Of a DNA stretch of 64,000 bases, positions 26,978-36,750 are shown piece after piece; the stretch's first letter is position 1; every line of letters starts with the position of its first letter. The notes beneath the pieces are model-generated. The model made no database searches and was not told the origin of the DNA. It worked only from the letters and a program-made list of their open reading frames with translations. The stretch is taken from contig NZ_CP049056.1 of the NCBI RefSeq assembly GCF_011044155.1, positions 3,910,001 to 3,974,000 of the forward strand, in the 5' to 3' direction. Origin of the DNA: Pikeienuella piscinae. GTDB lineage: Bacteria > Pseudomonadota > Alphaproteobacteria > Rhodobacterales > Rhodobacteraceae. The position numbers and the translations under genes were made by a program.

Positions 26978-29215
26978 TCAGGTGAAGCGGTTGTCGCGCG
27001 GAAAGCCGCGCGGCGCCATCCGTCCCGCGCTCGCGCGCTTCGAAAGCCAGTCGTCGAGCTGCGTCTCCGTGCGGGTCCGCCCGGCCGGATCGAGCCAGGC
27101 GAGCCCGTCCGCCAGATTGAACGTCGTCGCGTCCGCCAGCCCGCCATCCTTGTATTTCTGAAGCCGCACGCCCTTGCCGCGTGTCATTTCCGGTAGCTCC
27201 GTCACGGGAAAGATCAACACTTTCCGGTTTTCTCCCGCGACCGCGACATGATCGCCCACGATCCGGCGGCAGACGCGCATCTTCGCGCCGTCCTTCAGGT
27301 TCAGCGCCTGCTTGCCGCTTCGGGTCTGGGCGATCAGATCGTCCTCGGCCGCGACGAACCCGTCGCCGGCCGAGGAAGCGAACAGGATCTTTCCGCCGGG
27401 GCGATGGAGGAGCAGCGCGACCATCGCCTCGTCATTCGCCATGTCGATCATCAGGCGCACCGGCTCGCCCATGCCGCGCCCGCCGGGGAGCTTGTGAACA
27501 TCGAGGGTGAAGACCCGCCCGCCCGAGGCGGCGAGCAGCAGTCGGTCGGTCGTCTCCGCGTGCAGGATGAACCGCCCGGAATCTCCGTCCTTGAATTTCA
27601 GTTCGCTGTCGAGGGGCAGATGGCCCTTCAGCGCTCGGATCCAGCCCTTTTCCGAGCAGACCACCGTCACCGGTTCGCGCTCGATCATCGCCTCCAGGCT
27701 CACTTCCTCGACATCGGGGGCGTCGGCGATCTCCGTGCGTCGCGCGCCGCCGGGGGCGGAGCGGCCGAACGTGGCGCGGATTTCGCGGATTTCTTCCGCC
27801 ACCCGCGCCCACTGGAGCACATCGTCGCCGATCAGCGCCTTCAGCCCGGCCTGCTCCTCGATCAGCCCGTCGCGTTCGCGGCGGAGCTCCATCTCCTCCA
27901 GCTTGCGCAGGTTGCGCAGCCGCATGTTGAGGATGGCCTCGGCCTGCGCGTCCGAAAGCTCGAATTCGGCCATCAGGATGCGTTTCGGCTCGTCCTCGTA
28001 ACGGATGATCTCGATCACCCTGTCGAGATTGAGGAAGGCGACGATGTAGCCGTCGAGAACCTCCAGCCGCTTCGCGATCTGCTCCAGCCGGTGTTTGGAA
28101 CGGCGGACCAGCACTTCTTGCCGGTGACTGAGGAAGGCCAGAAGCACCTCTCGCAGACCGCAGACCACCGGCGTGCGGCCGTCGATCAGCACGTTCATGT
28201 TGAGGCTGAAGCGCGTCTCGAGATCGGTCAGGCGAAAGAGGCTCTCCATCAGTTGCGCCGGGTCGACGCTGCGCGAACGCGGCTCCAGCACCAGCCGGAT
28301 ATCCTCGGCGCTCTCGTCGCGGACATCGGCGAGGATCGGAATCTTCCGGGCGTTCACAAGTTCCGCGATCCGCTCGATGAGCTTGGATTTCTGCACCTGA
28401 TAGGGAATCTCGGTGACGACGATCTGATATTGGCCGCGCCCGAGATCCTCCACCACCCATTTTGAGCGGAGACGGAATGAGCCGCGCCCCGTTTCATACG
28501 CCTTCTGGATCACGTCGGGCGGGTCGATCAGCACGCCGCCGGTCGGGAAATCCGGGCCGGGGATCAGGTCCACCAGTGTCTCCACCCGCGCGCCGGGCGC
28601 CTTGATGAGGTGCAGAAGCCCGTCGCAGATCTCGTGCACGTTGTGCGGCGGGATCGAGGTCGCCATGCCGACGGCGATGCCGGACGAGCCATTGGCGAGA
28701 AGGTTCGGGAAGGCCGAGGGCAGCACAACCGGCTCGCGCTCGGAGCCGTCGTAATTGTCGCGAAAATCGACGGCGTCCTCGGAGAGCCCGACCATCATCG
28801 CCTGCGCCGCCGCCATCAGGCGGGCTTCCGTATAGCGCTGGGCGGCAGCGTTGTCGCCGTCGATATTGCCGAAATTTCCCTGCCCCTCGACCAGCGGATA
28901 GCGCTGCGAGAAGTCCTGCGCCAGCCGCACGAGGGCGTCGTAGATCGCCTGGTCGCCATGCGGGTGATAGCCGCCCATCACCTCGCCGACGATCTTGGCG
29001 CATTTGCGAAACGCCGCGCCCGGCTCCAGCTTCAGGCCGCGCATGGCGTAGAGGATGCGCCGGTGGACCGGTTTCAGCCCGTCGCGCGCGTCCGGCAGCG
29101 CCCGGTTGGTGATCGTCGAGAGCGCGTATTGCAGGTAGCGGTCGCCGAGCGCGCGGCGCATCGGCTCGGATACGATCTCGCCAGCCATTTTGTCATCTTC
29201 ACGTTCTTCCACCAT
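26978..29215 (-). CDS. parC: DNA topoisomerase IV subunit A
   Basis: A 745-residue type IIA topoisomerase subunit that unlinks replicated chromosomes together with ParE. The winged-helix entry [36 protein letters not shown], the active-site tyrosine in [10 protein letters not shown] and the C-terminal beta-pinwheel region ([29 protein letters not shown]) are all there. The tower and quinolone-determining region look complete. No ribosome site clearly decides between ATG 29215 (MVEEREDDK) and ATG 29188 (MAGEIVSEP); I use the longer. The frame extends to 29278 but that part would overlap the divergent SDR gene. Confidence 0.95.
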   Translation of the reverse strand: MVEEREDDKMAGEIVSEPMRRALGDRYLQYALSTITNRALPDARDGLKPVHRRILYAMRGLKLEPGAAFRKCAKIVGEVMGGYHPHGDQAIYDALVRLAQDFSQRYPLVEGQGNFGNIDGDNAAAQRYTEARLMAAAQAMMVGLSEDAVDFRDNYDGSEREPVVLPSAFPNLLANGSSGIAVGMATSIPPHNVHEICDGLLHLIKAPGARVETLVDLIPGPDFPTGGVLIDPPDVIQKAYETGRGSFRLRSKWVVEDLGRGQYQIVVTEIPYQVQKSKLIERIAELVNARKIPILADVRDESAEDIRLVLEPRSRSVDPAQLMESLFRLTDLETRFSLNMNVLIDGRTPVVCGLREVLLAFLSHRQEVLVRRSKHRLEQIAKRLEVLDGYIVAFLNLDRVIEIIRYEDEPKRILMAEFELSDAQAEAILNMRLRNLRKLEEMELRRERDGLIEEQAGLKALIGDDVLQWARVAEEIREIRATFGRSAPGGARRTEIADAPDVEEVSLEAMIEREPVTVVCSEKGWIRALKGHLPLDSELKFKDGDSGRFILHAETTDRLLLAASGGRVFTLDVHKLPGGRGMGEPVRLMIDMANDEAMVALLLHRPGGKILFASSAGDGFVAAEDDLIAQTRSGKQALNLKDGAKMRVCRRIVGDHVAVAGENRKVLIFPVTELPEMTRGKGVRLQKYKDGGLADATTFNLADGLAWLDPAGRTRTETQLDDWLSKRASAGRMAPRGFPRDNRFT

Positions 29216-29262
29216 AGATGCCGTATAGGGGCGGGGCGGCCCCCGGGTCCAGAGAGGACGGC

Positions 29263-30099
29263 ATGACGGCGCGGACAATCCTCATCACCGGATGCTCTTC
29301 CGGCATCGGCCTCGCCTCGGCGCGGGCTTTGAGGGCGCGCGGCTGGCGGGTTTTCGCGACCTGCCGGCAGGCGGCGGACGCGGCGCGGCTTCGCGATGAG
29401 GGCTTTGAAAGCTGGCGAGTGGATTACGCGGACGAGGCGTCGGTCGCCGCCGGCGCGACGCGGGCGCTGGAATTGACGGATGGTCGGCTCGACGCGGTTT
29501 TCAACAACGGCGCCTGGGCGGTTCCAGGGCCGATGGAGGACATGCCGCGCGCCGCGATGCGGGCGATCTTCGAGGCGAATGTATTCGGTCCGCAGCAACT
29601 TTCCGCGGCGCTGATCCCGGCGATGCGGAAGGCGGGGGGCGGGCGCATCGTGATGTGCTCCTCTGTCCTCGGCATGGTCGCGGCGCCTTACCGGGGGCCT
29701 TACAACGCGACGAAATTCGCGCTCGAAGGGCTGACGGACACGTTCCGGCGCGAGCTTCAGGGCAGCGGGATCGCGATGATCCTGATCGCGCCCGGCCCGA
29801 TCCTGACCCCGTTCCGCCGCAACGCCCGCGCGCCCTTCGAGCGCTGGCTGAAACCGGCGCGCGCCACCTCCACCCACCCGGCGGAGATCTGGGACCGGAT
29901 CGAGCGGCGGCTCTACAAGGACAAGGAGGGCGGGCGCTTCGATCTGCCGCCGGAGGCGGTGGCCGAAAAGCTGATCCGGGCGCTGGAGGCGCGGCGCCCG
30001 GCGGCGCGCTATTTCGTGACGACGCCGACCTACGGCGCCGATCTCCTCCGCCGGCTGCTGCCGACGCGGGTGTTGGACCGGATCATGGGTGGGCGGTGA
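29263..30099 (+). CDS. Short-chain dehydrogenase/reductase
   Basis: A 278-residue SDR-fold oxidoreductase. The NAD(P)-binding motif [12 protein letters not shown] is at residues 8-19, NNGAW (in place of NNAG) near 80, the catalytic Ser in CSSVLG and the YxxxK pair in YNATK. The Arg-rich start of the cofactor pocket (CRQ after the second strand) suggests NADP preference. GAGGA lies 4-5 bases before the ATG. It is divergent from parC. The substrate is unknown; similar proteins are annotated as retinol- or steroid-type dehydrogenases without proof. Confidence 0.88.
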   Translation: MTARTILITGCSSGIGLASARALRARGWRVFATCRQAADAARLRDEGFESWRVDYADEASVAAGATRALELTDGRLDAVFNNGAWAVPGPMEDMPRAAMRAIFEANVFGPQQLSAALIPAMRKAGGGRIVMCSSVLGMVAAPYRGPYNATKFALEGLTDTFRRELQGSGIAMILIAPGPILTPFRRNARAPFERWLKPARATSTHPAEIWDRIERRLYKDKEGGRFDLPPEAVAEKLIRALEARRPAARYFVTTPTYGADLLRRLLPTRVLDRIMGGR

Positions 30100-30420
30100 G
30101 AGGGTGCGTTATCGCACGCGATAAGAGAGCCATGTCTTTGATTAGTATTGGCTATCGGGATTCCGTTAACCGGATTTAAAGGAAATATCGCGCGACAGAT
30201 GCTGTTTTGCGGCCTGCGGACGGGGGATTGAGCGGGTGCTTGCTGGAGGGCGGGCCCCGCCCTGAACGGGGGGCGTCAGCTGCAGACACACGACGCGCTT
30301 TCCGACGCATTCACCGTCGAATCCGATCCAATTATCGGGTCACCACTTGCATGTCACAAGAATTCTCGTCCATTTGCGCTGAGAAAAGGTGGCTTTTTTG
30401 GCCAAGAGAGGTTGTTGGGT
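30100..30420. other. Intergenic region with two overlapping hairpins
   Basis: No gene seen. At 30104-30124, just after the SDR stop, two mutually exclusive stems can form: GTGCG-TTAT-CGCAC (30104-30117) and TTATCGC-AC-GCGATAA (30109-30124). The second is also a perfect inverted repeat and could be an operator or weak terminator. The rest, which is less GC-rich than its surroundings, should hold the histidine kinase promoter; no clear boxes were found. Confidence 0.4.
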
Positions 30421-31398
30421 ATGGATTCGCCGGAAAACCTCAAGGAATATCTCGCGGCGATCGTCGAGAATTCCGACGATGCGATCATCACCAAGAACCT
30501 CGACAGCATCATCCAGACCTGGAACAGGAGCGCCGAGCACATGTTCGGGTTCACCGCCGAGGAGGCCATAGGTCAGCCGATCACGATACTCATCCCCGAC
30601 GATCGCCATCACGAGGAGATGGACATCATCGCAAGGCTGCGTCGTGGCGAGCGTATCCGTCATTTCGAAACTGTGCGGCGCCGCAAGGACGGGTGCGTGG
30701 TCCCGATCTCGCTGACGGTCTCGCCGGTCCGGAACGCGTCAGGGGATGTAATCGGCGCATCGAAGATTGCTCGCGACATCAGTCTGCAGAAAGAGGCGGC
30801 CGAGCGCCAGCGCATGCTTCTCGCCGAAATGCGGCACCGGGTCGGCAACTGCTTCGCCGTGGCGGGGAGCCTCATCACCGTTTCGGCGCGTCAGGTCGAG
30901 ACCGCCGGCGAGCTCGCCATTCTGATGCGGGGACACCTGCTGGCGCTCGCGTCAGCCCACAAGCTGGCGGTCGCCGACCCCACAGGAGAAACAAGCGGCA
31001 GCACATCATTTCGCGAACTCGTCTCCTCGATCATCGAGCCCTTTGTCGGCGAGAAGGTCCACGACCTCGACATCGAGGATGTCCGCATCGCGCCGGCTTC
31101 GATCACGCCACTTGCGCTCATCTTCTACGAACTCTGCACGAATGCGATCAAATACGGCGCTTTCAGCCAAAGCGACGGCCATCTCTCCGTTGCTGCGCGC
31201 CGGAGAGGTGATCGTTTCATCATTGACTGGCGGGAGCGCTGCGACATCGACCCAGAGACGGCGCATGGCAAAAGCTTCGGGACGGAACTGTGCCACGACG
31301 TCGCAAAATCCGCTCTCGGCGGCACGATCACCAAGCATTTCGAGGCGACCGGCATGCGCGCAAGAATTGATCTCGATCCAGCGCGCTTCGCGGCTTGA
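30421..31398 (+). CDS. PAS-domain HWE-family sensor histidine kinase
   Basis: A 325-residue cytoplasmic kinase with no membrane segment. A PAS domain fills about residues 8-125 (AIVENSDDAIITKNL, IQTWNRSAEHMFGF, a PAC-like end VIGASKIARDIS). The phospho-acceptor is H139 in MRHRVGN, the N box ELCTNAIKYG is at 237-246 and W270-R-E272 gives the WxE signature that names the HWE group, common in alphaproteobacteria. I choose the ATG at 30421 with GAGAGG nine bases upstream; TTGs lie slightly upstream. No response regulator gene is adjacent, so it is an orphan. Such kinases often feed the general stress response, but that is inference. Confidence 0.9.
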   Translation: MDSPENLKEYLAAIVENSDDAIITKNLDSIIQTWNRSAEHMFGFTAEEAIGQPITILIPDDRHHEEMDIIARLRRGERIRHFETVRRRKDGCVVPISLTVSPVRNASGDVIGASKIARDISLQKEAAERQRMLLAEMRHRVGNCFAVAGSLITVSARQVETAGELAILMRGHLLALASAHKLAVADPTGETSGSTSFRELVSSIIEPFVGEKVHDLDIEDVRIAPASITPLALIFYELCTNAIKYGAFSQSDGHLSVAARRRGDRFIIDWRERCDIDPETAHGKSFGTELCHDVAKSALGGTITKHFEATGMRARIDLDPARFAA

Positions 31399-31442
31399 CC
31401 GCTTCCGGCGCAAGTCATCCGGTCTGAATACGCCGCCCGCCC

Positions 31443-31727
31443 CTACAGCAGCGTCTGCAACTGCATCGCCACCGAGAGATCGCCGTCGACCTTGATCTTG
31501 CCGGTGAGGAAGGCGGTCATCGGGTTCAGGTCGCCCTTCAGTAGTTTTTCGAGGTTCTTCTTCGAGAGCGTGATGGTGCAGTCCGCCTCCATGTCCCGCC
31601 GCGTCACCTCGCGCCGGTTGATGACGACGACGCCGTCGTCGCCGCAGTCGAACTTCATCACCTTGTCGAAATCGGACGCGGCGACGCGGTCGCGCATCTC
31701 CTGCGGAATATCGTCTTCTTCGGCCAT
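31443..31727 (-). CDS. SCP2 sterol-binding domain protein
   Basis: A 94-residue single-domain protein. The C-terminal strand-helix pattern (CTITLSKKNLEKLLKGDLNPMTAFLTGKIKVDGDLSVAMQLQTLL) is the SCP2 signature, a hydrophobic pocket for lipids or acyl-CoA. The start MAEEDDIPQEMRDRV is clear; the frame is open much further upstream but without similarity. It converges on the histidine kinase gene. Its ligand is unknown. Confidence 0.9.
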   Translation of the reverse strand: MAEEDDIPQEMRDRVAASDFDKVMKFDCGDDGVVVINRREVTRRDMEADCTITLSKKNLEKLLKGDLNPMTAFLTGKIKVDGDLSVAMQLQTLL

Positions 31728-31931
31728 CGATAGGAAACCCCTGCTGTTCAGCGCGTGAGCGCCGGAAAGGCGGCGCATCGACGCCCTCAGATAACGAAAG
31801 GCGCGGGGCGGCGATAGGCCTCCGCAGCCTGACCGTCGCGCATCGCCCGACGGGGAAGGGACGAGGCCGCCGGGGCTTGACCCGCGCGCCGGGCGGGCCG
31901 ACCCTCGAACGAACGGAAAAGGGAGCGGGAA

Positions 31932-32633
31932 ATGGCGATCAGGGCGGCGGTGTTCGATGTGTTCGGAACGGTGGTCGACTGGCGCGGCGGCGTCGCGGCG
32001 GAGATGGCGGCGGCGTTCCGTGCGAAGGACGTCGACCATGACGCCGCGGCCTTCGCCGATGCCTGGCGGGGCGAGTATCAGCCGGCGATGGAGCGCATCC
32101 GGACCGGGGCGCGGGGCTATGCCCGGCTTGACGACCTCCACCGCGAGAATCTCGACATCGTTCTGAAGGCGCGCGGGCTGGACGGGCTGTTCGACGCCGC
32201 CGAGCGCGATGCGCTGAACCACGCATGGGAGCACCTGCCGCCCTGGCCTGACAGCGTCGCCGGGCTGGCCGCGATCCGCGAAAGGATGCCGGTCGCGACA
32301 TGCTCGAACGGCTCGATTTCGCTGATGGTGGCGCTGGCGCGGTTCGGCGGGCTGGTCTGGGACGCGGTGCTGGGCGCGGAGATCGCGCAGGGGTTCAAGC
32401 CCGACCCGAAGGTCTATCGCGCGAGCGCCGCGGCGCTGGGCCTGGCGCCGGACGAGGTGGTGATGGTCGCCTCCCACAACAGAGATCTCGCGGCGGCGCG
32501 GGCGGCCGGGCTGGCGACCGCCTTCGTCGCGCGCCCCGATGAGAAGGGGCCGGGGCTGGGCGAGAGCCGACCGGAATCGGACTGGGAGTTCGCCGCCGAC
32601 GACCTGATCGACCTCTCGCGTCGCCTCGGCTGA
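31932..32633 (+). CDS. Type II haloacid dehalogenase (HAD superfamily)
   Basis: A 233-residue HAD hydrolase. The nucleophile motif is FDVFGTVVDW (first Asp attacks; a second-position Val-Phe instead of Asp-x-Asp is the haloacid dehalogenase pattern), motif II is TCSNGS, and motif III/IV is KPDPKVY with VASHNRDLAAARAAG. These match L-2-haloacid dehalogenases that release halide from short 2-haloalkanoates. GGGAG lies 6-8 bases before the ATG. Its stop is 4 bases from the end of the convergent aminotransferase gene. Confidence 0.88.
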   Translation: MAIRAAVFDVFGTVVDWRGGVAAEMAAAFRAKDVDHDAAAFADAWRGEYQPAMERIRTGARGYARLDDLHRENLDIVLKARGLDGLFDAAERDALNHAWEHLPPWPDSVAGLAAIRERMPVATCSNGSISLMVALARFGGLVWDAVLGAEIAQGFKPDPKVYRASAAALGLAPDEVVMVASHNRDLAAARAAGLATAFVARPDEKGPGLGESRPESDWEFAADDLIDLSRRLG

Positions 32634-32637
32634 CCGC

Positions 32638-33747
32638 TCAGCCCGCGCGCGCGTCCGCCAGCGCGCCGGGAAGCGCGGCTTCGAACGCATCGAGGTCGGC
32701 CGGCCGGCCGGCGCTGACGCGAATGCAGCGGTTCTGCGGCGCAACGAACGGCATGCGGACGAAAATGTCGCGGGCGATCAGCCCGTCGAGCACGGCCTTT
32801 GCGAAGGCGCCGTCGCCGCCGCAGTCGATGGCGACGAAATTCGTCGCCGAAGGCAGCGTGGTGAGCCCGTTCGCCTCCGCGATCTTGGAGATGCGCGCGC
32901 GGGCTTCCGCCACCCGGCGCTTCACTTCCGCCAGCCATTCGCGATCCGCCAGCGCGGCGAGCGCGCCCGCCTGCGCCACGCGGTTGACGCCGAAATGGTT
33001 GCGGACCTTGTCGAAGGCGGTGACGAGCGGCGCGGCGGCGATGGCGTAGGCGACGCGGGCCCCGGCCATGCCGTGCGCCTTGGAGAAGGTGCGAAAGCGG
33101 ATGACGCGCGTGTCGTCAGGGTCGATTTCAAGCGCCGCGCCTTCGGGCGCGAAGTCGATATAGGCTTCATCGAGGCAGAGAAGCGCGCCGTCGGGAACGC
33201 TCTCGATCATACGCTTCATGGCCGCCGCCTCCCAGAACCCGCCCATCGGATTGTCGGGATTGGCGAAATAGATCAGGCGCGCGCCCTCCGCCTTCGCCAG
33301 CGCGATCAGGCTTTCGGGGTCTTCGCGATCATCGACATAGGGGGCCGTCACCAGCCGGCCGCCATAGCCGGCGACGTGGAAATTGAAGGTGGGATAGGCG
33401 CCGAGCGAGGTTGCGACGGTTACGCCCGGCTCGACCAGCATCCGGTTGAGATAGCCGAACATGCCGTCGATCCCTTCGCCGACGGTGATGTTCTCCGGCT
33501 TCACGCCGTGATGCGCGGCGAGAGCGTGGCGAAGATCGTGGTTCTCCGGGTCGCCGTATTTCCAGATTTCGGCGGCGGCGCGGGTCATCGCCTCGATCGC
33601 CTTCGGCGAGGGGCCGAAGACGCTTTCATTGGCGCCGATTCGCGCGGTGAATTCGCGCCCGCGTTCGCGCTCCTGCGTCTCCGGGCCGACGAAGGGCACG
33701 GTAGAAGGCAGGCTCTCCACGAGAGGGGTGTAGATCGGTCCTGTCAT
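32638..33747 (-). CDS. HisC-type PLP aminotransferase
   Basis: A 369-residue fold-type-I class I/II aminotransferase similar to histidinol-phosphate aminotransferase. Visible are the NES-like substrate start RIGANESVFGPSP, the PDNPMGG loop (usually NPNNPTG), the LDEAYIDFAP segment and the PLP lysine in FRTFSKAHGMAGARVAY. It is not next to his biosynthesis genes (hisG/Z/S are 20 kb away), so an aromatic or other amino acid may be the true substrate. It lies 68 bases downstream of the epimerase-FAAL pair in the same direction. Confidence 0.87.
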   Translation of the reverse strand: MTGPIYTPLVESLPSTVPFVGPETQERERGREFTARIGANESVFGPSPKAIEAMTRAAAEIWKYGDPENHDLRHALAAHHGVKPENITVGEGIDGMFGYLNRMLVEPGVTVATSLGAYPTFNFHVAGYGGRLVTAPYVDDREDPESLIALAKAEGARLIYFANPDNPMGGFWEAAAMKRMIESVPDGALLCLDEAYIDFAPEGAALEIDPDDTRVIRFRTFSKAHGMAGARVAYAIAAAPLVTAFDKVRNHFGVNRVAQAGALAALADREWLAEVKRRVAEARARISKIAEANGLTTLPSATNFVAIDCGGDGAFAKAVLDGLIARDIFVRMPFVAPQNRCIRVSAGRPADLDAFEAALPGALADARAG

Positions 33748-33815
33748 CGGCTTTCCCTGATGGTGTTCGGCTTGCGCGGATTATCCGCCGGGGCGCGGGG
33801 CGGGATCAAGAGCGC

Positions 33816-34766
33816 TCAGAGTCGGTCTTCGGCGCGCGCCCAGGCCGCCATGTCCCTCAATCCGTCGGCGAGCGCGATCCGGGGGCGCCAGATGGCGGCG
33901 GGAGGGGCCAGCGCCGGGTCGCCAGACCAGTCGGCGTGCAGGATCTCGCGCGCCTTGCCGGGGGTCAGCATTTCCGCCGATCCGGTCAGAAGTTGCGCGG
34001 CGGCGCCGAAGGCGCCGATCAGCCGCAGAAGCGGCGCAGGCAGGCGCAGCGGCCGGGGCGCGCGCCCGAGCGCGGCGGCGGCGGCGGCGGTCAGCTCCGG
34101 CCAGGAGTACCCGTCGGCGCGCGCGTCGGTCAGTTCGTATGTCGCGCCGTCGCCCGGATGCGCGGCAAAGGCGGCGATGGCTTCGGCGGCGTCGCGGACA
34201 TCGATCATCGCGACGCGCGCGGCGGCGCCGTTCAGCATGACCTGAACCGGGGCGTCGGCCAGTTTCAGGACCTTCAGGCTTTCGGCGTCATGGGCGCCGT
34301 AGATCGCCGCCGGGCGAAGGATGCGCCAGTCGGCGGCGGCGTCGGCCGCGAGCGCCGTCAGTTCGGCCTCTCCGGCGCGTTTCGAAGCGGCGTAGGCGGA
34401 AAGCGCCGGCTCGCGCGCCGCCATCGAGGAGACGAGAACGAAGCGCGCGTCCGGCGCATGGCCGCGCCAGGCGCGGGCCAGCGCCCGGGTTCCCTCCGCG
34501 TTCGCGGCCATGAATTCGGCTTCGCCGCGGGCCTTCACCAGCCCGGCCATGTGGATCACGACCTCCGCGTCCTCGACGAGACGGGCGAGCGCGTGCGGGT
34601 CGGAAAGCCGGCCCGGAATCAGCTCGATCGGCGTCGCGGCGAGTTCGGGAAGATCGGGCATCCGCCGCGCCAGCATCCGTAGCCGCCAGCCCTGCGCCGC
34701 CAGCGCCGCGGCGGCATGACGGCCGAGAAAGCCGGTCCCGCCGGTCAGGGCGGCGAGGCGGCTCAC
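33816..34766 (-). CDS. NAD-dependent epimerase/dehydratase family protein
   Basis: A 316-residue extended-SDR protein. The dinucleotide motif is TGGTGFLGRHAAAAL at residues 8-22; VVIHMAGLVKARG and VSSMAAREP follow, and the catalytic Tyr-x3-Lys is YAASKRAG. The C-terminal part is shorter than in sugar epimerases and hydrophobic, as in NDUFA9-like or lipid reductases. The GTG start overlaps the stop of the fatty-acyl-AMP ligase gene (GTGA), so the two are coupled. That context suggests work on a lipid. The ceramide reductase of alphaproteobacteria is one possible relative. Confidence 0.85.
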   Translation of the reverse strand: MSRLAALTGGTGFLGRHAAAALAAQGWRLRMLARRMPDLPELAATPIELIPGRLSDPHALARLVEDAEVVIHMAGLVKARGEAEFMAANAEGTRALARAWRGHAPDARFVLVSSMAAREPALSAYAASKRAGEAELTALAADAAADWRILRPAAIYGAHDAESLKVLKLADAPVQVMLNGAAARVAMIDVRDAAEAIAAFAAHPGDGATYELTDARADGYSWPELTAAAAAALGRAPRPLRLPAPLLRLIGAFGAAAQLLTGSAEMLTPGKAREILHADWSGDPALAPPAAIWRPRIALADGLRDMAAWARAEDRL

Positions 34767-36550
34767 GCCGGCGGAGTCTGTGGCGGGGAAGACGCTGGAA
34801 GGTCGAAAAGCCCGTCGAGATACATCAGCCGCGCTTTCGCCCGGCTCAGCTTGCCGGAGGAGGTGGACGGCAACTCACCATTCTTCGCGAAGGCGATCCG
34901 GGCGTCCACGCCGTGCGACTCGCGCACCGCGCCGTGGATTTCGGCCCGCAGCGATTCGCGCCCGGCAGGGTCGCGAAGACGACATTCCACGACGACCACG
35001 ATTTCCTCTTCGATCTTCGGGCCGCTGTCGTCGACCGTCGTGGAGAAGGCGGCGACCCCGCCCTCGCGCGCGTGCTCGACGCGGGTCTCGACCGTCCACT
35101 CGAGGTCCTGCGGCCAGATGTTGCGGCCATTGACGATCATCAGATCCTTGGCGCGGCCGGTGATGACGATCTGGCCGGCGTGCTCGCCGGTGGTAAGATA
35201 ACCGAGATCCCCGGTGTCGAGCCAGCCGTCGGAAAGACAGGCGGCGGTCTGCGCGGGATCGCCGAAATACTCGCGCATCAGGCTCGGTCCGGCGGCGAAG
35301 ATCCGCCCGACCCGCCCGTCGGGAAGCCGCTTGCCGGTCTCGTCGCGAATCTCCATCGCGTGATCCGGCAGGGGCGGGCCGCAGAGAGCGAAATCCCGCG
35401 CCTTGCCGCCCGCGACAGCCGGTTTCGCGATCAACTGGCGTTCCAGCGCGTCAAGGTCGAGCCGGGCGGTCCTGAGCCCCTGGCCGAGCGGCGCGAAGGA
35501 AAGCGCCAGCGTCGTTTCGGCCATGCCGTAGGATGGGGTGAAGGCGTCGGGATCGAACCCGGCTGCGGCGAAGGTTTCCGCGAAGGCGCGAATCACCGGA
35601 GCCTTGACCATATCGGCCCCGATCCCGGCGACGCGCCATGAGGACAGATCCAGCCCTTCGGGCGCGCGCCCGCGCGCCCGACGATGAGCCAGATCGTAAC
35701 CGAGCGTCGGGCCGAACGTGACCGTGGCGCGGTTGCGGTCGATCAGTTCGAGCCAGAGCAGCGGGCGGCGGATGAAGTCCTTCGTGGCGATGTAATCGGC
35801 CGAGAACTGCGTCGCGATCGGCGTCAGGAAACAGCCGACGAGCCCCATGTCGTGATAGAGCGGCAACCAGCTCACCCCGCGATCGCCGGCGCGAAGCTTC
35901 AGCCCGTGCTCGGCGATGGCGTTCAGATTCGCCATCATCGAGCGATGGGTGACGGCGACGCCCTTCGGCGAGCCGGTGGTGCCGGAGGAGAACTGCAGAT
36001 AGGCGAGATCGTCCGGGCGCAGCGTCGGATGCGGGGGCGGCGCGCCTTCGGCGGTCGGCAGGTCGCCGAGCCGGCCGCAGAAAAGAAGACCGACGTCGCG
36101 CATCGCCTCCGCCACCCAGTTTTCATACTCGGCGGGGGTGATCACCGCGCGGGCGCCGGCGACCGCGACGATGCGGCGGAGCTGGTCATTATAGGCTTCG
36201 CGGGCGCTGAACGCGACGGGAAGCGGCAGCGGCGCCGGGACGAGCCCCGCGAGCATGGCGCCGGAGAAGGCGCGGGCGAAATCGGCCTCGGTCTCGGCCA
36301 GGATCGCGACGCGGTCGCCGCGAGTGAGCCCGAGCGCGAGCAGCCGCGTGGCGGTTTCCGCCGCTTCCTCCTGCAGGCGCCGATAGGTCAGCACCTCGGA
36401 CACTTCGCCGCGGCTGTTGTAATAGGTGAAACCGGTCGCTCCGGTTGCGGCATAACTCAGCGCTTCCGCGAAATTCGCGAAATTCGCCGGACGGAACTCA
36501 ACGCCGCTTATCGTCGGCGCCGGCGCTGATATCTTTGCTGCGACCTGCAT
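34763..36550 (-). CDS. Fatty-acyl-AMP ligase / acyl-ACP synthetase (FAAL)
   Basis: A 595-residue ANL-superfamily adenylating enzyme. The P-loop is LQFSSGTTGSPKGV, the aromatic-acid motif SWLPLYHDMGLVG is characteristic of FAALs, then SYGMAETTLA, GWLDTGDLGYL and the catalytic-lysine segment near the end (STSSGKLSRAKAR). FAALs make acyl-adenylates and pass them to a carrier protein rather than CoA. No acyl-carrier-protein gene is adjacent. It is the first gene of a coupled pair with the epimerase-like gene. Confidence 0.92.
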   Translation of the reverse strand: MQVAAKISAPAPTISGVEFRPANFANFAEALSYAATGATGFTYYNSRGEVSEVLTYRRLQEEAAETATRLLALGLTRGDRVAILAETEADFARAFSGAMLAGLVPAPLPLPVAFSAREAYNDQLRRIVAVAGARAVITPAEYENWVAEAMRDVGLLFCGRLGDLPTAEGAPPPHPTLRPDDLAYLQFSSGTTGSPKGVAVTHRSMMANLNAIAEHGLKLRAGDRGVSWLPLYHDMGLVGCFLTPIATQFSADYIATKDFIRRPLLWLELIDRNRATVTFGPTLGYDLAHRRARGRAPEGLDLSSWRVAGIGADMVKAPVIRAFAETFAAAGFDPDAFTPSYGMAETTLALSFAPLGQGLRTARLDLDALERQLIAKPAVAGGKARDFALCGPPLPDHAMEIRDETGKRLPDGRVGRIFAAGPSLMREYFGDPAQTAACLSDGWLDTGDLGYLTTGEHAGQIVITGRAKDLMIVNGRNIWPQDLEWTVETRVEHAREGGVAAFSTTVDDSGPKIEEEIVVVVECRLRDPAGRESLRAEIHGAVRESHGVDARIAFAKNGELPSTSSGKLSRAKARLMYLDGLFDLPASSPPQTPPA

Positions 36551-36750
36551 CTGTGGGGTATTGCGGCCGTTCTCTTGTCTTGCGGACGATCAGGGCTTGG
36601 CGTCTAGCACTTTCACCTCAGAGGCGGAAGCCCCGCTTGGGTCGCTCTTCCCAAATCGCGTCTGCATGTGTCGGTCGCTCACATTGGCTGGCGCGGCTCT
36701 TGAGGCTGTGTCAGAGCGGAGGCCGGCGCGACGGAAAGGGGAGAAACGCG

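Noticed and set aside
32638-33747. True histidinol-phosphate aminotransferase hisC
   Set aside because: The NPNNPTG-like loop is altered (PDNPMGG) and it is not with other his genes; only the family can be supported.
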